Shown here: piece after piece, positions 23,962 to 30,988 of the stretch
Layout: each line of letters opens with the position of its first letter
How positions within the stretch are numbered: the first letter of the stretch is position 1
From: Ilumatobacteraceae bacterium
GTDB taxonomy: Bacteria > Actinomycetota > Acidimicrobiia > Acidimicrobiales > Ilumatobacteraceae
DNA length: 36,340 nucleotides
Reading direction: 5' to 3'
Assembly: GCA_025463425.1 (NCBI GenBank)
Contig: JAOBWQ010000269.1
Coordinates: 1 to 36,340, forward strand
Notes under the pieces: generated by a model
Told to the model about the DNA's origin: nothing
Seen by the model: only the letters and a program-made list of their open reading frames with translations
Databases searched by the model: none
Translations under genes and position numbers: made by a program

Positions 23962-24882
23962 ATGGTCGGTGACGAGTGGATGCTCCGGCTCACCGGCCTG
24001 ACGAAGCAGTACGGCCCGGTCACGGCCTTGGACGATCTGACGCTCACCCTGCCGCGTGGACTCGTCGGTCTGGTGGGTGCGAACGGGGCCGGCAAGACGA
24101 CGATGTTCCGATTGCTCTTGGGACTGTCCCAGCCGACGTTGGGCTCGATCGAGGTGTGCGGCATCGACGTCTCGGCAGATCCGATCGCAGTGCGGTCGCG
24201 ACTGGGTTACATGCCCGAGCACGAATGCCTTCCCCTCGATCAGACCGCAGCCGACGTTGTCGCAACGTTCGGTGAGCTGAGTGGGCTGCCTGCCCGGGCG
24301 GCCCGTCAGCGCGCCTCCGACATCCTCGACCTCGTCGGCCTCGACGAGGCTCGATTCCGCCCGATCGGCGGGTTCTCGACGGGGATGCGTCAGCGCACGA
24401 AGTTGGCCCAGGCAATCGTCGGCGATCCGCAGCTGGTGCTGCTCGACGAGCCGACGGCGGGTCTGGATCCGCTCGGACGTGACGAGATGCTCGCGCTCGT
24501 TGCGCGCCTGGGTTCGTTCGGCATCTCGGTGATCATGGCGACACATCTGCTCGACGACGTGCAGCAAGTGTGCGAACACGTCGTGATGATCGACGCCGGA
24601 CGGCTCGTCGTGTCCGGTGCGACGGAGTCGTTGCTCGAACGCACCGGCCGTGTGACCATCGACGTCGGTCCGAATGGTGATGCCATCGTGTCCGCACTCG
24701 TTGCGGCCGGCATGACCGCCGTCGTCGTGGACGGCTTGGTCGAAGTGACCGTCGACGGCGATGCCCAGCTGGACGTCGTACGCGACCTCGTGGCCGATCT
24801 CGGGCTACCGCTGTATCGACTGACGAGCCGCTTGACATCGCTCGACGAAGTGTTCCTCCGGCGTGCTGCGGAGGTGTCGTGA
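23962..24882 (+). CDS. ABC-2 type transporter ATP-binding protein (first unit)
   Basis: Predicted 306 residues. Walker A GANGAGKT (39-46), Q-loop region YMPEHECLPLDQTAADVV, signature FSTGMRQRTKLAQAI, Walker B LVLLDEPTAGLDP, and H-loop MATHLLDDVQQV. The ~80-residue C-terminal extension (VTIDVGPNGDAIVSALVAAG...RLTSLDEVFLRRA) is the regulatory tail common in ABC-2 ATPases such as CcmA/DrrA-like proteins. The track's 95 upstream residues overlap the divergent intergenic region and are discarded. It overlaps the next permease by 4 nt (GTGA). It energises one half of a two-ATPase, two-permease export operon. Confidence 0.92.
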   Translation: MVGDEWMLRLTGLTKQYGPVTALDDLTLTLPRGLVGLVGANGAGKTTMFRLLLGLSQPTLGSIEVCGIDVSADPIAVRSRLGYMPEHECLPLDQTAADVVATFGELSGLPARAARQRASDILDLVGLDEARFRPIGGFSTGMRQRTKLAQAIVGDPQLVLLDEPTAGLDPLGRDEMLALVARLGSFGISVIMATHLLDDVQQVCEHVVMIDAGRLVVSGATESLLERTGRVTIDVGPNGDAIVSALVAAGMTAVVVDGLVEVTVDGDAQLDVVRDLVADLGLPLYRLTSRLTSLDEVFLRRAAEVS

Positions 24883-25775
24883 GCCGCGTCGGGACAGGTG
24901 CCGTCTACGACCGCGGCTACCGCCCGTACGAGGGCCGCCGCGGTCTGCGCGGCGCTGCCACGTTCGCGCTGTACAAGGCATCGATTCGCCGCGCCCTCGG
25001 TCTGCGCCGCTCCTGGCGCCAGAAGGTCGCCCCGTTCGTGCTCCTCGGAGTCGTGACGGTGCCGGCCATCGTCAACGTCGGCATCGGCTACGTCACCCGC
25101 GACCGGGTGGGGAGCGATCGGCTCCAGATCATCACCTATCGCGACTATGTGGGCGTGTCGTCGGCCCTGCTCCTCTTCGTCGCGCTCGTCGCGCCCGATG
25201 TGATCTGCCCCGATCGCCGACAACGCGTGCTCCCCCTGATGTTCGCGCGGCCGTTGACCGGCGCGGACTACGTGATCGCCAAGACGGCCGCGATCGCGTC
25301 GATCCTGTTCGCCTTCTCGTATCTGCCTCAGGTCGTTCTGTTCCTCGGCAACATGCTCGTCAGCGATGCCGCAGGCACATACTTCACCGGTCACATGGAC
25401 GTCCTGTGGAAGGTGCCGGTCGCGGTCGTGCTCCTCGCCCTCTACTACGCGGTGATCGGGGTGGCTGTTGCCTCGATGACCGATCGCCGCATCGTCGCCG
25501 GCGCCGCGGTCATCGGCTTGTTCCTCGTGACCTCGATCGCGTCGGGCGTCATCGTCGGTGACTTCGAACCAGGGCACGGATCGGCTGCCGCACTGATCAA
25601 CGTTCTCGCTCTGCCGCTCTATCTGCGCGATCTGGTGTTCCTCGGCCACATCGACGCGAAGTCGCCGATGTCCGGTGTTGCCAACGGTGGCCTGTTGAGC
25701 GCTGTGACGTACGCGGTCATCCTTTTCGTGGGACTGGGTGTGCTGCTGAGGCGCTATCGATGGGTCGAGCGCTGA
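24879..25775 (+). CDS. ABC-2 type transporter permease (first unit)
   Basis: Predicted 298 residues from GTG 24879, about six membrane helices: ~46-66, ~91-107, ~128-150, ~174-196, ~206-226 and a last helix near the C-terminus. The opening AVYDRGYRPYEGRRGLRGAATFALYKASIRRALGLRRSWRQKV is a pattern I associate with actinobacterial ABC-2 permeases. The stretch PDRRQRVLPLMFARPLTGADYVIAKTAA lies in the cytosolic loop that probably contacts the ATPase. The TGA overlaps the ATG of the second ATPase by 1 nt. Substrate is unknown; ABC-2 systems usually export. Confidence 0.88.
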   Translation: MSRVGTGAVYDRGYRPYEGRRGLRGAATFALYKASIRRALGLRRSWRQKVAPFVLLGVVTVPAIVNVGIGYVTRDRVGSDRLQIITYRDYVGVSSALLLFVALVAPDVICPDRRQRVLPLMFARPLTGADYVIAKTAAIASILFAFSYLPQVVLFLGNMLVSDAAGTYFTGHMDVLWKVPVAVVLLALYYAVIGVAVASMTDRRIVAGAAVIGLFLVTSIASGVIVGDFEPGHGSAAALINVLALPLYLRDLVFLGHIDAKSPMSGVANGGLLSAVTYAVILFVGLGVLLRRYRWVER

Positions 25776-26740
25776 TGACGACCGACCTCCCAACCGGTTC
25801 CGTCGAGCACGACCCGGCCTTCGCCGCCGATGCCACCGTCACGATCTCCGATGTGTCCGTCTGGTTCGGCGCCAAGGTGGCCCTGTCCGAGCTCAGCTGT
25901 TCGTTCGGTCCCGGCATCACCGGATTGCTCGGTCCGAACGGTGCCGGCAAGACGACCTTGATGCGCGCGATGACCGGGCTCGTCGGGGTCAACCAAGGCA
26001 CCGTTCGTGTCGAGGGGCGCGATCCGCGCCGCGAGCGCAACGTCCGTGGACGGTTGGCCCTGGTGCCCGAGGACGAGGCCGTGCCGGCCGGTCTCACCGC
26101 GCGCCAGCTCGTCCGCTACACGGCGGATCTCTTCGGCGTCGCCGATCGCGAGGCACCTGACCGAGCGTTGGCGAGCGTCGGGATGCTCTCGGTCGCCGAC
26201 CGGCGGGTCAACGAGTTCAGCAAGGGGATGCGTCAGCGCACCAAGATCGCCGCATCGCTCGTCACGGATCCATCGATCCTGGTGCTGGACGAACCGCTCA
26301 ACGGTGCCGACCCGGTCCAGCGCCTCGCCTTGATCGAGCTGTTCAAGTCGCTGGCCGACACGGGGCGAACCGTGATCGTCAGCTCCCACGTCCTGGGCGA
26401 GGTCGAGCGAATGGCCGAGCGGATGATCGTGCTCGTCCACGGACGACTGGCTGCTGCTGGCGGCCGCCACGCGATCCGCGACGCCATGGACGATCGCCCG
26501 CGCCACGTGCTCGTCCGGTCCACTGACGGCCGACACCTCGCGATCGCGTTGATCGGCCTCGAAGCCGTCGACGGCATCAAGTTCGACAACGCACGCGATG
26601 GTCTGGTCATCCAGACCCGGAACGCGCGCGTCCTCGCCACGGCTCTGCCGCGCGTGGCACGTGAGACCTCTGTGCGACTCCTCGAGGTGCGGGCGCTCGA
26701 CGACTCGCTCGAGAGCCTGTTCCGGGAACTCGTCCGATGA
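25775..26740 (+). CDS. ABC-2 type transporter ATP-binding protein (second unit)
   Basis: Predicted 321 residues. Walker A GPNGAGKT (53-60), signature FSKGMRQRTKIAASL, Walker B ILVLDEPLNGADP, H-loop VSSHVLGEVERM, and a C-terminal extension (RPRHVLVRSTDGRHLAIALIGLEAV...DDSLESLFRELV). The Walker B tail LNGADP departs from the usual TSGLDP/TAGLDP. ATG 25775 overlaps the preceding stop (TGATG), preferred to the track's GTG five codons upstream. It differs from the first ATPase enough that the operon probably encodes two exporters or one heteromeric one rather than a recent duplicate. Confidence 0.92.
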   Translation: MTTDLPTGSVEHDPAFAADATVTISDVSVWFGAKVALSELSCSFGPGITGLLGPNGAGKTTLMRAMTGLVGVNQGTVRVEGRDPRRERNVRGRLALVPEDEAVPAGLTARQLVRYTADLFGVADREAPDRALASVGMLSVADRRVNEFSKGMRQRTKIAASLVTDPSILVLDEPLNGADPVQRLALIELFKSLADTGRTVIVSSHVLGEVERMAERMIVLVHGRLAAAGGRHAIRDAMDDRPRHVLVRSTDGRHLAIALIGLEAVDGIKFDNARDGLVIQTRNARVLATALPRVARETSVRLLEVRALDDSLESLFRELVR

Positions 26741-27525
26741 GCACTGCCGCACCGTTGCCGGCAAAGGCGGGCGCGCCTTCTCGGCCGCGGTCGCGGTTCA
26801 TCGCGATCGTCGCCTACACGTGGCGGTCTTGCTTCCCGAGGAAGCGCTGGGCTGCCGTCCTGCTGCCGTGCGCCGGTGCCGTGCTGTTCGGTCTCCTCGC
26901 CCGCACCGTCGACCACTTCCCGACCAGGGAGCGCGCCTTCGCCAACATCGCCGCCGAAGGCATCTTCTCGTTGATGATGCCCATCGCCGCGCTCGTCATC
27001 GGCGACTCGGTGCTCGGTGCCGAGGTGCGCGCCGGCACGTTCCACTTCACATGGCTGTCGCCTGCTCCCCGATGGCAGATCGTGATCGGACGATGGCTGG
27101 GCGGTGCGACCGTGTCGATCACCACCATCGCGCCGGCAGCAGCGCTGGCAGCAGTGGTGGCCGGCACGGCGACGTCGGCGGGGGCCGCCTTCGTCGCGGC
27201 GGCCGTGGGCAGCGTTTCGTACGTGGCGCTCTTCATCGCCATCGGGTGCATCACCCGGCGAACGGCCGTGTGGTCGTTGGCGATCGTGTTCCTCGTCGAA
27301 CGTCTCCTCGGCTCGGCCCTCACCGGGATCGCCCAGCTCTCGCCGACGTGGGAGTCGCGAGCGGCGTTCGTCGGCTACCTCGACGACCCGCCGAGCCGGT
27401 TGATCCGCTCAGGCATCCCCGAGGGTGGCGGAGCGATCGTCCGCTTGCTCATCATCGCTGCCGTCGCCCTCGCGATCGCCACGTGGCGGATGTCCCACAT
27501 GCGACTCTCCGGCGCATCTGACTGA
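26737..27525 (+). CDS. ABC-2 type transporter permease (second unit)
   Basis: Predicted 262 residues, six membrane helices: ~38-56, ~76-96, ~121-143, ~148-170, ~178-196 and ~232-250. The loop GDSVLGAEVRAGTFHFTWLSPAPRWQIVIGRWLGG after helix 2 is the typical ABC-2 coupling region (E.R.GT...L..P..R). The N-terminus (STAAPLPAKAGAPSRPRSR) is basic and disordered. ATG overlaps the ATPase stop (ATGA). It completes the four-gene operon. No downstream gene overlaps it; the next candidate begins 57 nt later. Confidence 0.88.
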   Translation: MSTAAPLPAKAGAPSRPRSRFIAIVAYTWRSCFPRKRWAAVLLPCAGAVLFGLLARTVDHFPTRERAFANIAAEGIFSLMMPIAALVIGDSVLGAEVRAGTFHFTWLSPAPRWQIVIGRWLGGATVSITTIAPAAALAAVVAGTATSAGAAFVAAAVGSVSYVALFIAIGCITRRTAVWSLAIVFLVERLLGSALTGIAQLSPTWESRAAFVGYLDDPPSRLIRSGIPEGGGAIVRLLIIAAVALAIATWRMSHMRLSGASD

Positions 27526-27582
27526 CCCGTTTCTCGTCCAAGTGCTGGCTTCGGCTCCGGTGCTGTGCGTAGCGTGACTCGA

Positions 27583-28110
27583 GTGACGCCCGTGCCTGTC
27601 TTCGACTTCGCAGCGTTCTTCGATGCGTTCGACAGCGGTCGTCGTGAGCGGGGATTGAGCTGGTACGAGTTCGCCGACGAGCTTTGGCAGCAGTCGTCGG
27701 AGCTCAACGCACACCGCAACGATCATCCCCTTTGAGGCGGGGCGGTCGCGAGACTTGGCGCGCGTGGCGCGACCTCATGTCAATATGCGCTGTTCATGCT
27801 GCGCTGGCTCTCCCGGGCGCCCGAGGAGTTCGTCATCGGCGCGGCTGTCGACCTGGGCGACACCCGGTTGCCCCGGCCCGGACCCGAAAGTCGGCTTCGC
27901 TGGGACCTGACCGAGCTCCACGCCGCGTTGAACCGGGAGCGTCAGGAGCGCGGCCTTGCTTGGGTGGACCTGGCTCGGACGCTCGGCTGCACCCCCAGCC
28001 GATTGACCAACTTGCGTGCCGCTCGCCAGGCGGACCTGGAACTCGTGATGCGCTGCACGCAGTGGCTCGAGCGGCCCGCCGCTGATTTCATTCATGCGGC
28101 TCGGTGGTGA
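27583..28110 (+). pseudogene. Duplicated helix-turn-helix protein interrupted by one in-frame TGA
   Basis: One reading frame runs from GTG 27583 (GTG 27574 and 27592 are also in frame) to the stop at 28108, broken only by TGA at 27733-27735. The two halves are tandem copies: GRRERGLSWYEFADEL pairs with RERQERGLAWVDLARTL, and QYALFMLRWLSRAPEEFV with ELVMRCTQWLERPAADFI. The second copy contains a recognisable HTH (LARTLGCTPSRLTNLRAARQADLE). The codons just after the TGA (GGAVARLGARGATSCQYALF) still read as protein and lie before the first ATG (27796), so the TGA interrupts a once-continuous gene. It is a nonsense-mutated gene, a sequencing error, or less likely a read-through or recoded stop. 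Two shorter products (50 and 104 residues) are also possible. Confidence 0.75.
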
Positions 28111-28137
28111 GCAACCATCGATCTCGTTGCAACCATC
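28111..28137. repeat. Direct repeat GCAACCATC x2, 18-bp period
   Basis: GCAACCATC occurs at 28111-28119 and 28129-28137 in the 56-nt convergent gap between the HTH gene and the ERCC4 gene. The second copy runs into the hairpin at 28137-28155. No function is evident. Confidence 0.6.
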
Positions 28138-28155
28138 TGACGACCCGGGCGTCAG
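28137..28155. terminator. Hairpin between the convergent HTH and ERCC4 genes
   Basis: CTGACG-acccggg-CGTCAG is a perfect 6-bp stem with a 7-nt loop in the middle of the convergent gap. No T-run follows on either strand. Position supports a bidirectional terminator. Confidence 0.4.
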
Positions 28156-28166
28156 CGAACTGTCGG

Positions 28167-29138
28167 TCACATCCGTCGGTGGGCGGCACCGAATGCGGCG
28201 CTGATCTCGGGGCGAATCCGACCGCGAGCCGAGATCTCAAAACCATTCGCCATCGCCCAGGAACGAACCTCGGCGGGAGACGGTGGCGCCGACGGCACCG
28301 CGCCCGCGACCGGGAGCTCGTCGGTGCGCCGGTCGCCGTGCATCTGATCTTGGTGGTGGGCGACGGCTGCGCCGAGGTATCGGTAGGTCCATTCCTGCGC
28401 CAGAGGACGGTTCTCGCAGAACACGATGGGTACTGTCGGAAACCTCACCTGAGCCTCCGCGAGGCCTTCGGCCACAACGGAGGGCCGGACGCGCTCGAGC
28501 TTGAACACGGAGGACCACCTGTCCTCCACGACGACCGCTGCGCGCGGGAGTGCCGCAAGGTCGGCCAGCAGGTAATGGAGCTTTCCCGACGTGAGGGTGG
28601 AGACGAGGTCGGCCAAGCTCTTGCGTTCCACTGCGGCGATGATCCGATCCTCGACGGTGACGGCGTAGTCGCCGGCCGGCAGCGATCGACGTTCGGTCGT
28701 GGCCTGCTGTTGATCGAACTTCCAGGGATAGCGCTCGTGTGAGTCGACCAGGATGTCGAGCACGCGGCCAGCGGCGCGGGCAGTCGGTGTCTGCACACCG
28801 GGGCGGGCCTGCTTGGCGGTGCGCGCGCTCTGCCAGAAGATGACCTCCCGTCCTCGGGCGGTCGTGAACACGAACTGCGAACGATGCTCGCGAGATCGAT
28901 CGAGGACGAGGTCGATCGCTGCGCCCCGTCGCACGCAGGACCGCACCGGCACACGTTCCACGATCTCGAGATCGTCGGGCCAGCCGTCGGCGCGATGGCA
29001 GTACACCTTGCTGGTCCGCGGCCACGTGTCACGAACCTTCAGCGCGATCCCCTCGCCACCGAGCGGCACGCGCAGCAGATATGGCAGCGACGACGAACTG
29101 TCCGGGTTGCGAGCGATCACGAACTCCAGAACCATCAT
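28167..29138 (-). CDS. ERCC4/XPF-type nuclease with C-terminal Lsr2-like DNA-binding domain
   Basis: Predicted 323 residues. Residues ~127-245 form an ERCC4 nuclease domain with the XPF signature: DILVDSHE (D132, E135), LPAGDYAV (G156-D157) and AAVERKSLADLVSTL (E171-R172-K173). Residues ~287-322, SPAEVRSWAMANGFEISARGRIRPEISAAFGAAH, match the C-terminal domain of Lsr2, an H-NS-like protein that reads the AT-rich minor groove through its RGR motif. An N-terminal ~110-residue region is not recognised. The start is one of two adjacent ATGs (29138/29135); the extra N-terminal residues of the track ORF are Pro/Arg-rich. A structure-specific nuclease aimed at AT-rich or foreign DNA is inferred. It is last in a minus-strand cluster. 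Confidence 0.88.
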   Translation of the reverse strand: MMVLEFVIARNPDSSSSLPYLLRVPLGGEGIALKVRDTWPRTSKVYCHRADGWPDDLEIVERVPVRSCVRRGAAIDLVLDRSREHRSQFVFTTARGREVIFWQSARTAKQARPGVQTPTARAAGRVLDILVDSHERYPWKFDQQQATTERRSLPAGDYAVTVEDRIIAAVERKSLADLVSTLTSGKLHYLLADLAALPRAAVVVEDRWSSVFKLERVRPSVVAEGLAEAQVRFPTVPIVFCENRPLAQEWTYRYLGAAVAHHQDQMHGDRRTDELPVAGAVPSAPPSPAEVRSWAMANGFEISARGRIRPEISAAFGAAHRRM

Positions 29139-29215
29139 CGCTCTGTCTAGCCGACCGCTGTCGGGCGGGGTCGGGACCGTCCCTGCAGCGTGGACCGCGG
29201 CCGAGTGATCTCTCG

Positions 29216-29623
29216 TCAGAGGTGGCGGTCCGGAATCGGCTCGGCGAGCGCTGCCCGCCATGCGGGTGCTTCGAAGGGTTCGGCGAAGTACTGGGTCTCG
29301 TGCGCGACGCGATCGCCATTGAACTCCATGACGCTCACGGTGTACGTGGGCACGCCGTCATAGGTGATGACGCATTCGCTCACCCACAGGTCACCGCCGC
29401 CGCGGATGTTCAGCACGGTGAAGTGGCGATCAGCCGGGTGCCCACTTCGTTGCGCCTGGATCATTGATCTCCCCCGATAGCGCTCGCCGGACTGCGGGTA
29501 GTCGAGGATCCCATCGTCCGCGTAGATCACGTGTTCAACGTCGACGTCCCCCGCCTCTGACGCAGTCCAGTGCTGCAGGATGCGGGCCCGGAGCCGGCTG
29601 TCTCGATCCATCGCGTCGTCCAT
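29216..29623 (-). CDS. NTF2-like / SnoaL-like domain protein
   Basis: Predicted 135 residues. RLRARILQHWTASEAGDVDVEHVIYADDGILDYPQSGERYRG is the helix-strand opening of the NTF2-like fold, followed by the curved sheet (HFTVLNIRGGGDLWVSECVITYDG, YTVSVMEFNGDRVAHETQYF) and the closing EPFEAPAWRAALAEPI. ATG 29623 is preceded by GGGAGGGTTCG, a strong ribosome site; the track's long upstream extension is antisense to other sequence. Members bind or transform small molecules; the specific role is unknown. It differs clearly from the NTF2-like protein at 3314-3775. Confidence 0.85.
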   Translation of the reverse strand: MDDAMDRDSRLRARILQHWTASEAGDVDVEHVIYADDGILDYPQSGERYRGRSMIQAQRSGHPADRHFTVLNIRGGGDLWVSECVITYDGVPTYTVSVMEFNGDRVAHETQYFAEPFEAPAWRAALAEPIPDRHL

Positions 29624-29743
29624 CGAACCCTCCCTCACCAGGACGCGAGTGTCGCGCACGTGAGGTGACGGAGCGCTCGGGGTTGAACGAACCCCGCCGT
29701 TCCATCGCCGCAAGGCGCATCTCCATCTGATCGAGGCGATGAC

Positions 29744-29764
29744 GCAGCAGCAGCAGCAGCAGCA
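29744..29764. repeat. GCA trinucleotide repeat, seven units
   Basis: (GCA)7 lies in the 214-nt spacer between dinB-like and NTF2-like genes. On the minus strand it reads CTG and would give Leu-7 in the GTG ORF beginning 6 nt after the DinB stop; on the plus strand it gives Gln-7. It resembles the shorter tract at 5428-5448. Confidence 0.85.
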
Positions 29765-29837
29765 GCGGCACGACTTGTGCCTCGAGCCCGATCTCGCGCT
29801 CGCCGAATGCGACGAGGTCGCGGTCGGCCACGGACTG

Positions 29838-30425
29838 TCAGGTCGAGCGCTCACGATCGGCAGCGATGGCGATGCGTTCGAGGGTCGCCCGCCGTGCTTC
29901 CCAGAAGGCGCCGTCGCGTTCGGGTCCTTGGCTGTCGGGATCAACGCCGACTGCGCCATCGAGTCCTTCCCGCAAGATGTCGGCATGGCCGGCGTGACGC
30001 GTGGTGTCCGACAGACAATGGACCATGACGTTGAAGAGCGGCACGTCCTGCCGCCACCAAGGCACGTGGCCCACGGTGTCGAGGTCGAGAGCTTCGATCG
30101 TGTCGTCGGTGTGGTTCCACACGCGCCGGTAGAGGTCGACCACATCGGTGCGACTCTCGAGTTCCGTCGCCCAGAGGTCGGTGCCGCGTGTCGACACGTC
30201 GTCCCATCGCGGGAGGTCTTCGGGAAACGGACGATCGAAGACCTCGCCGAAGTATCGCGAGTCCCAGATCGCGTTGTGCTTCACCAGGCCCAGGAGGTTG
30301 GTGCCCGTCGCAGTCAGCGGGCGACGAACGTCGTACTCCGAGAGCCCGTCGAGCTTCCAGACGAGGGCCTCGCGCACCCACCGGAGGTGATCATGGAGGT
30401 GCGACTTCGCCGCGTCATCGATCAT
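29838..30425 (-). CDS. DinB-like / DUF664 metal-dependent helical-bundle protein
   Basis: Predicted 195 residues. DinB-fold proteins are four-helix bundles with a three-His metal site; actinobacterial DUF664 members are mycothiol- or bacillithiol-type thiol transferases. H50 (LVKHNAIWDSRYF) and H144/H147 (VHCLSDTTRHAGHADILREGLDG) match the family's metal ligands. The N-terminal helix carries LVWKLDGLSEYDVRRPL. It starts at ATG 30425, 62 nt downstream of the SRPBCC gene on the same strand, and is followed by the NTF2-like gene; the three may form a detoxification-type operon with the divergent ArsR as regulator. The partner thiol and substrate are unknown. Confidence 0.88.
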   Translation of the reverse strand: MIDDAAKSHLHDHLRWVREALVWKLDGLSEYDVRRPLTATGTNLLGLVKHNAIWDSRYFGEVFDRPFPEDLPRWDDVSTRGTDLWATELESRTDVVDLYRRVWNHTDDTIEALDLDTVGHVPWWRQDVPLFNVMVHCLSDTTRHAGHADILREGLDGAVGVDPDSQGPERDGAFWEARRATLERIAIAADRERST

Positions 30426-30487
30426 CGACGCAGCATCTCACTCTGAGTCCCAATCGTGGCCGCGACCGATGGGGCGCATCCGAGGAC

Positions 30488-30940
30488 CTATCGGTAGAAG
30501 CCGGTGCGCAGGGTGATGCCGTGTTCGATCCAGACCTTCATCGCGCACAGCATCCCGGCCCAGCCTTCGCAGTTGCCGTACGAGGCGCGCTGCCCGGCGT
30601 CGGTCTCGCGCCAACCCTCCTCGGCGATGGTGACCAGCGTCCGTCCGTCATCAAGACCGTCGAAGTCGATGGTCACCGTGGTCTGATACGGGTCGTCACC
30701 GGAATCTGCTGCCTGCCATCGCAGCACCACGCGTCGGTCGAGCTCCACCTCGGTGACGTGGACGGGAAACGCGCCGGGGAAGTCAGCGAAGTCCCACATG
30801 ACGGTTGCACCCGGTTCGAGCCTGCCGGTGGAACCGTTCGTCGTGAAGAAGCCGGACAACTTCTCCGGATCGACGACTGCCTCGAACACCTCGTGCAATG
30901 GACGGGCGATGCGCCCCGAGACCTTGAACGACAACGTCAT
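30488..30940 (-). CDS. SRPBCC / AHSA1-domain protein
   Basis: Predicted 150 residues. The helix-grip fold of START-like lipid-binding proteins is seen: FKVSGRIARPLHEVFEAVVDPEKLSGFFTT, then strands EPGATVMWDFADFPGAFPVHVTEVELDRRVVLRW and YQTTVTIDFDGLDDGRTLVTIAEEGW, and the long C-terminal helix GNCEGWAGMLCAMKVWIEHGI. ATG 30940 is preceded by AGGAGGA, a near-perfect ribosome site. It is divergent from an ArsR gene, the standard ArsR-AHSA1 pairing in bacteria. It probably binds a hydrophobic ligand; no enzyme activity can be assigned. Confidence 0.9.
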   Translation of the reverse strand: MTLSFKVSGRIARPLHEVFEAVVDPEKLSGFFTTNGSTGRLEPGATVMWDFADFPGAFPVHVTEVELDRRVVLRWQAADSGDDPYQTTVTIDFDGLDDGRTLVTIAEEGWRETDAGQRASYGNCEGWAGMLCAMKVWIEHGITLRTGFYR

Positions 30941-30962
30941 GCGATTCCTCCTGTTGGTGGAG

Positions 30963-30988
30963 ACAACATGTTATAGAGTTACAACATG
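30963..30988. promoter_or_regulatory. Operator and leaderless promoter for ArsR
   Basis: ACAACATG occurs twice, 18 bp apart (30963-30970 and 30981-30988); the second copy contains the ArsR ATG, and the first extends into the palindrome AACATGTT. TAGAGT (TANNNT, 30974-30979) is 6 nt before ATG, with no ribosome site, so the transcript is probably leaderless. A protein bound to the repeats would cover the -10 and the start codon. Confidence 0.5.

Noticed and set aside
24390-25793. 467-residue minus-strand ORF over the ABC-2 genes
   Set aside because: Shadow rich in Asp/Arg/His and Ser/Thr; overlaps two real genes.
27733-27774. Selenoprotein interpretation of the TGA in the HTH gene
   Set aside because: Stem position is suggestive but loop size is atypical and HTH regulators are not known selenoproteins; kept only as a low-scored finding.
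29739-30446. Plus-strand ORF beginning MTQQQQQQQ
   Set aside because: Poly-Gln comes from the GCA repeat and the remainder is antisense to the DinB-like gene.
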